From an uncultured bacterium (GTDB lineage: Bacteria; Planctomycetota; UBA1135; GCA-002686595): a stretch of DNA of 64,000 nt. This document shows, piece by piece, positions 63,473 to 64,000 of the stretch. A model generated the notes under the pieces. It was given only the letters and a program-made list of their open reading frames with translations. It ran no database searches and was not told where the DNA came from. The stretch lies in NCBI GenBank assembly GCA_937905825.1, contig CALCXM010000058.1, positions 48,579 through 112,578 of the forward strand, written 5' to 3'. Position 1 is the first letter of the stretch, and each line of letters opens with the position of its first letter. The translations under genes and the position numbers were made by a program.

Positions 63473-64000
63473 TCACGGGAGCCAGGTTGTGGACCAAGCG
63501 TTCGAGAAGTTGAACCCCGACCCCGAGCAGGTGTTGGCTGGATCGCGATACCAGAATTGATAATTGGTGAGCACGCCGATGCCATAGCTGGATGCGCCGA
63601 AGGGCTGGCCCTGGAAGTCGGTGAAGGCTGTGTCCCCGGCGGCGGTCACTTGGACCTGGGAGCGCGCGGTTTGACCGCCCACACAAAGCAGTCCGTCGCC
63701 CACGGGGTTGCCGAGGCCGCCGTTCAGTTGGTTCGCTCCTCTCATGATCAGGCCGGGCTTGTTGCCGGGCACGCCTGAAACATCGAGCTGGAAGGTATCG
63801 TTCGAGAAGGATGCACAGCCACTCGCATTGAGTTGCGCACCGCTCACACCACTGGAGTTTGCACACCCTTCTCCAAAGGCGCCATTGCCTCCGCACGGAC
63901 AGGGGCTACCCGTTCCGTCCCCGGCACAGAACGCACCGCCATTCGAGGGACATTGCCCGGAGCCAGCTTGCGGTAGTTCCAGGTAGTAGGAGAGCCCGTT
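63473..64000 (-). CDS. Secreted protein, C-terminal part (5' end beyond window)
   Basis: The open frame runs from the stop at 63473 through the window edge, so the start is outside. The N-terminal side shows the Cys/Gly-rich motif FCAGDGTGSPCPCGGNG followed by GEGCANSSGVSGAQL. The C-terminal part has GDGLLCVGG, LTNYQFWYRDPA and FNFSNAWSTTWLP, the same domain type as the two exported paralogues at 32.5-34.7 kb. The stop lies 4 bases beyond repeat copy R5. Probably a surface or secreted protein; the catalytic or binding part, if any, is outside the window. Confidence 0.75.
   Translation of the reverse strand, partial: NGLSYYLELPQAGSGQCPSNGGAFCAGDGTGSPCPCGGNGAFGEGCANSSGVSGAQLNASGCASFSNDTFQLDVSGVPGNKPGLIMRGANQLNGGLGNPVGDGLLCVGGQTARSQVQVTAAGDTAFTDFQGQPFGASSYGIGVLTNYQFWYRDPANTCSGSGFNFSNAWSTTWLP

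Overview
The window is GC-rich, gene-dense bacterial chromosome. It probably comes from a deep-branching planctomycete, though no rRNA is present to prove it. The best clues are secreted proteins with a C-terminal domain of the type G-[ND]-G-x2-C-V-G-G ... QFWxRD ... near 32.5-34.7 kb and at the right edge, a P-C-P-C-G-G-N-G motif at the right edge, many TPR proteins, and an ECF sigma/anti-sigma pair. No tRNA, rRNA, CRISPR array, transposase or phage gene was seen.

Layout. 0-2.4 kb (minus): a small exported protein and a NapH/CcoG-like polyferredoxin fused to TPRs. 2.4-3.5 kb: about 1.1 kb without a convincing gene, ending in a good sigma-70-like promoter. 3.5-13.2 kb (plus): a compact seven-gene operon of class III aminotransferase, nitrilase-family amidohydrolase, VOC protein, very large Orn/Lys/Arg decarboxylase, ATP-grasp ligase with a histone-H1-like Lys-rich tail, C45/acyltransferase-type Ntn hydrolase and aldehyde dehydrogenase. 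This is the strongest candidate for an undescribed pathway. It reads like a protected-diamine route, analogous in logic to the gamma-glutamyl-putrescine (Puu) pathway but built from other protein families. 13.4-21.8 kb (minus): a complete F-type ATP synthase operon (atpZ-like, atpI-like, B, E, F, H, A, G, D, C) ending in an intrinsic terminator, with about 200-nt hairpin-bearing spacers on both sides of atpE.

22.2-31.8 kb: ndk, an RqcH/NFACT protein that apparently starts at CTG, TPR proteins, an operon of ECF sigma factor, zinc anti-sigma factor and PDZ protein (minus), and a GT-C/TMTC-like membrane protein with TPRs. 32-34.7 kb: a small cytochrome c and two paralogous exported proteins. 34.9-44.7 kb (plus): a heme-biosynthesis operon hemA-C-D-B-L, then a two-component kinase/regulator pair, then hemE and hemY, most of the genes overlapping. 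Ferrochelatase is not in the window. 44.8-47.6 kb: a hybrid histidine kinase.

47.7-60.7 kb: OsmC-like protein, a frameshifted ankyrin-repeat gene, an amidohydrolase that has lost expected metal ligands, an SDR, a four-S1-domain RNA-binding protein, a perfect 21-bp bidirectional terminator, a small CheY-CheX-CheC-like operon without kinase or receptors, panB, a COG2509-type FAD dehydrogenase, a cupin/JmjC-like protein of unknown role and a methyltransferase. 60.7-63.5 kb: a repeat-rich island with a 61-residue membrane protein, two small lipoproteins, five copies of a palindromic approximately 49-bp repeat arm and a perfect 284-bp tandem duplication carrying truncated copies of the small membrane gene. 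The right edge holds the 3' end of a secreted-protein gene on the minus strand.
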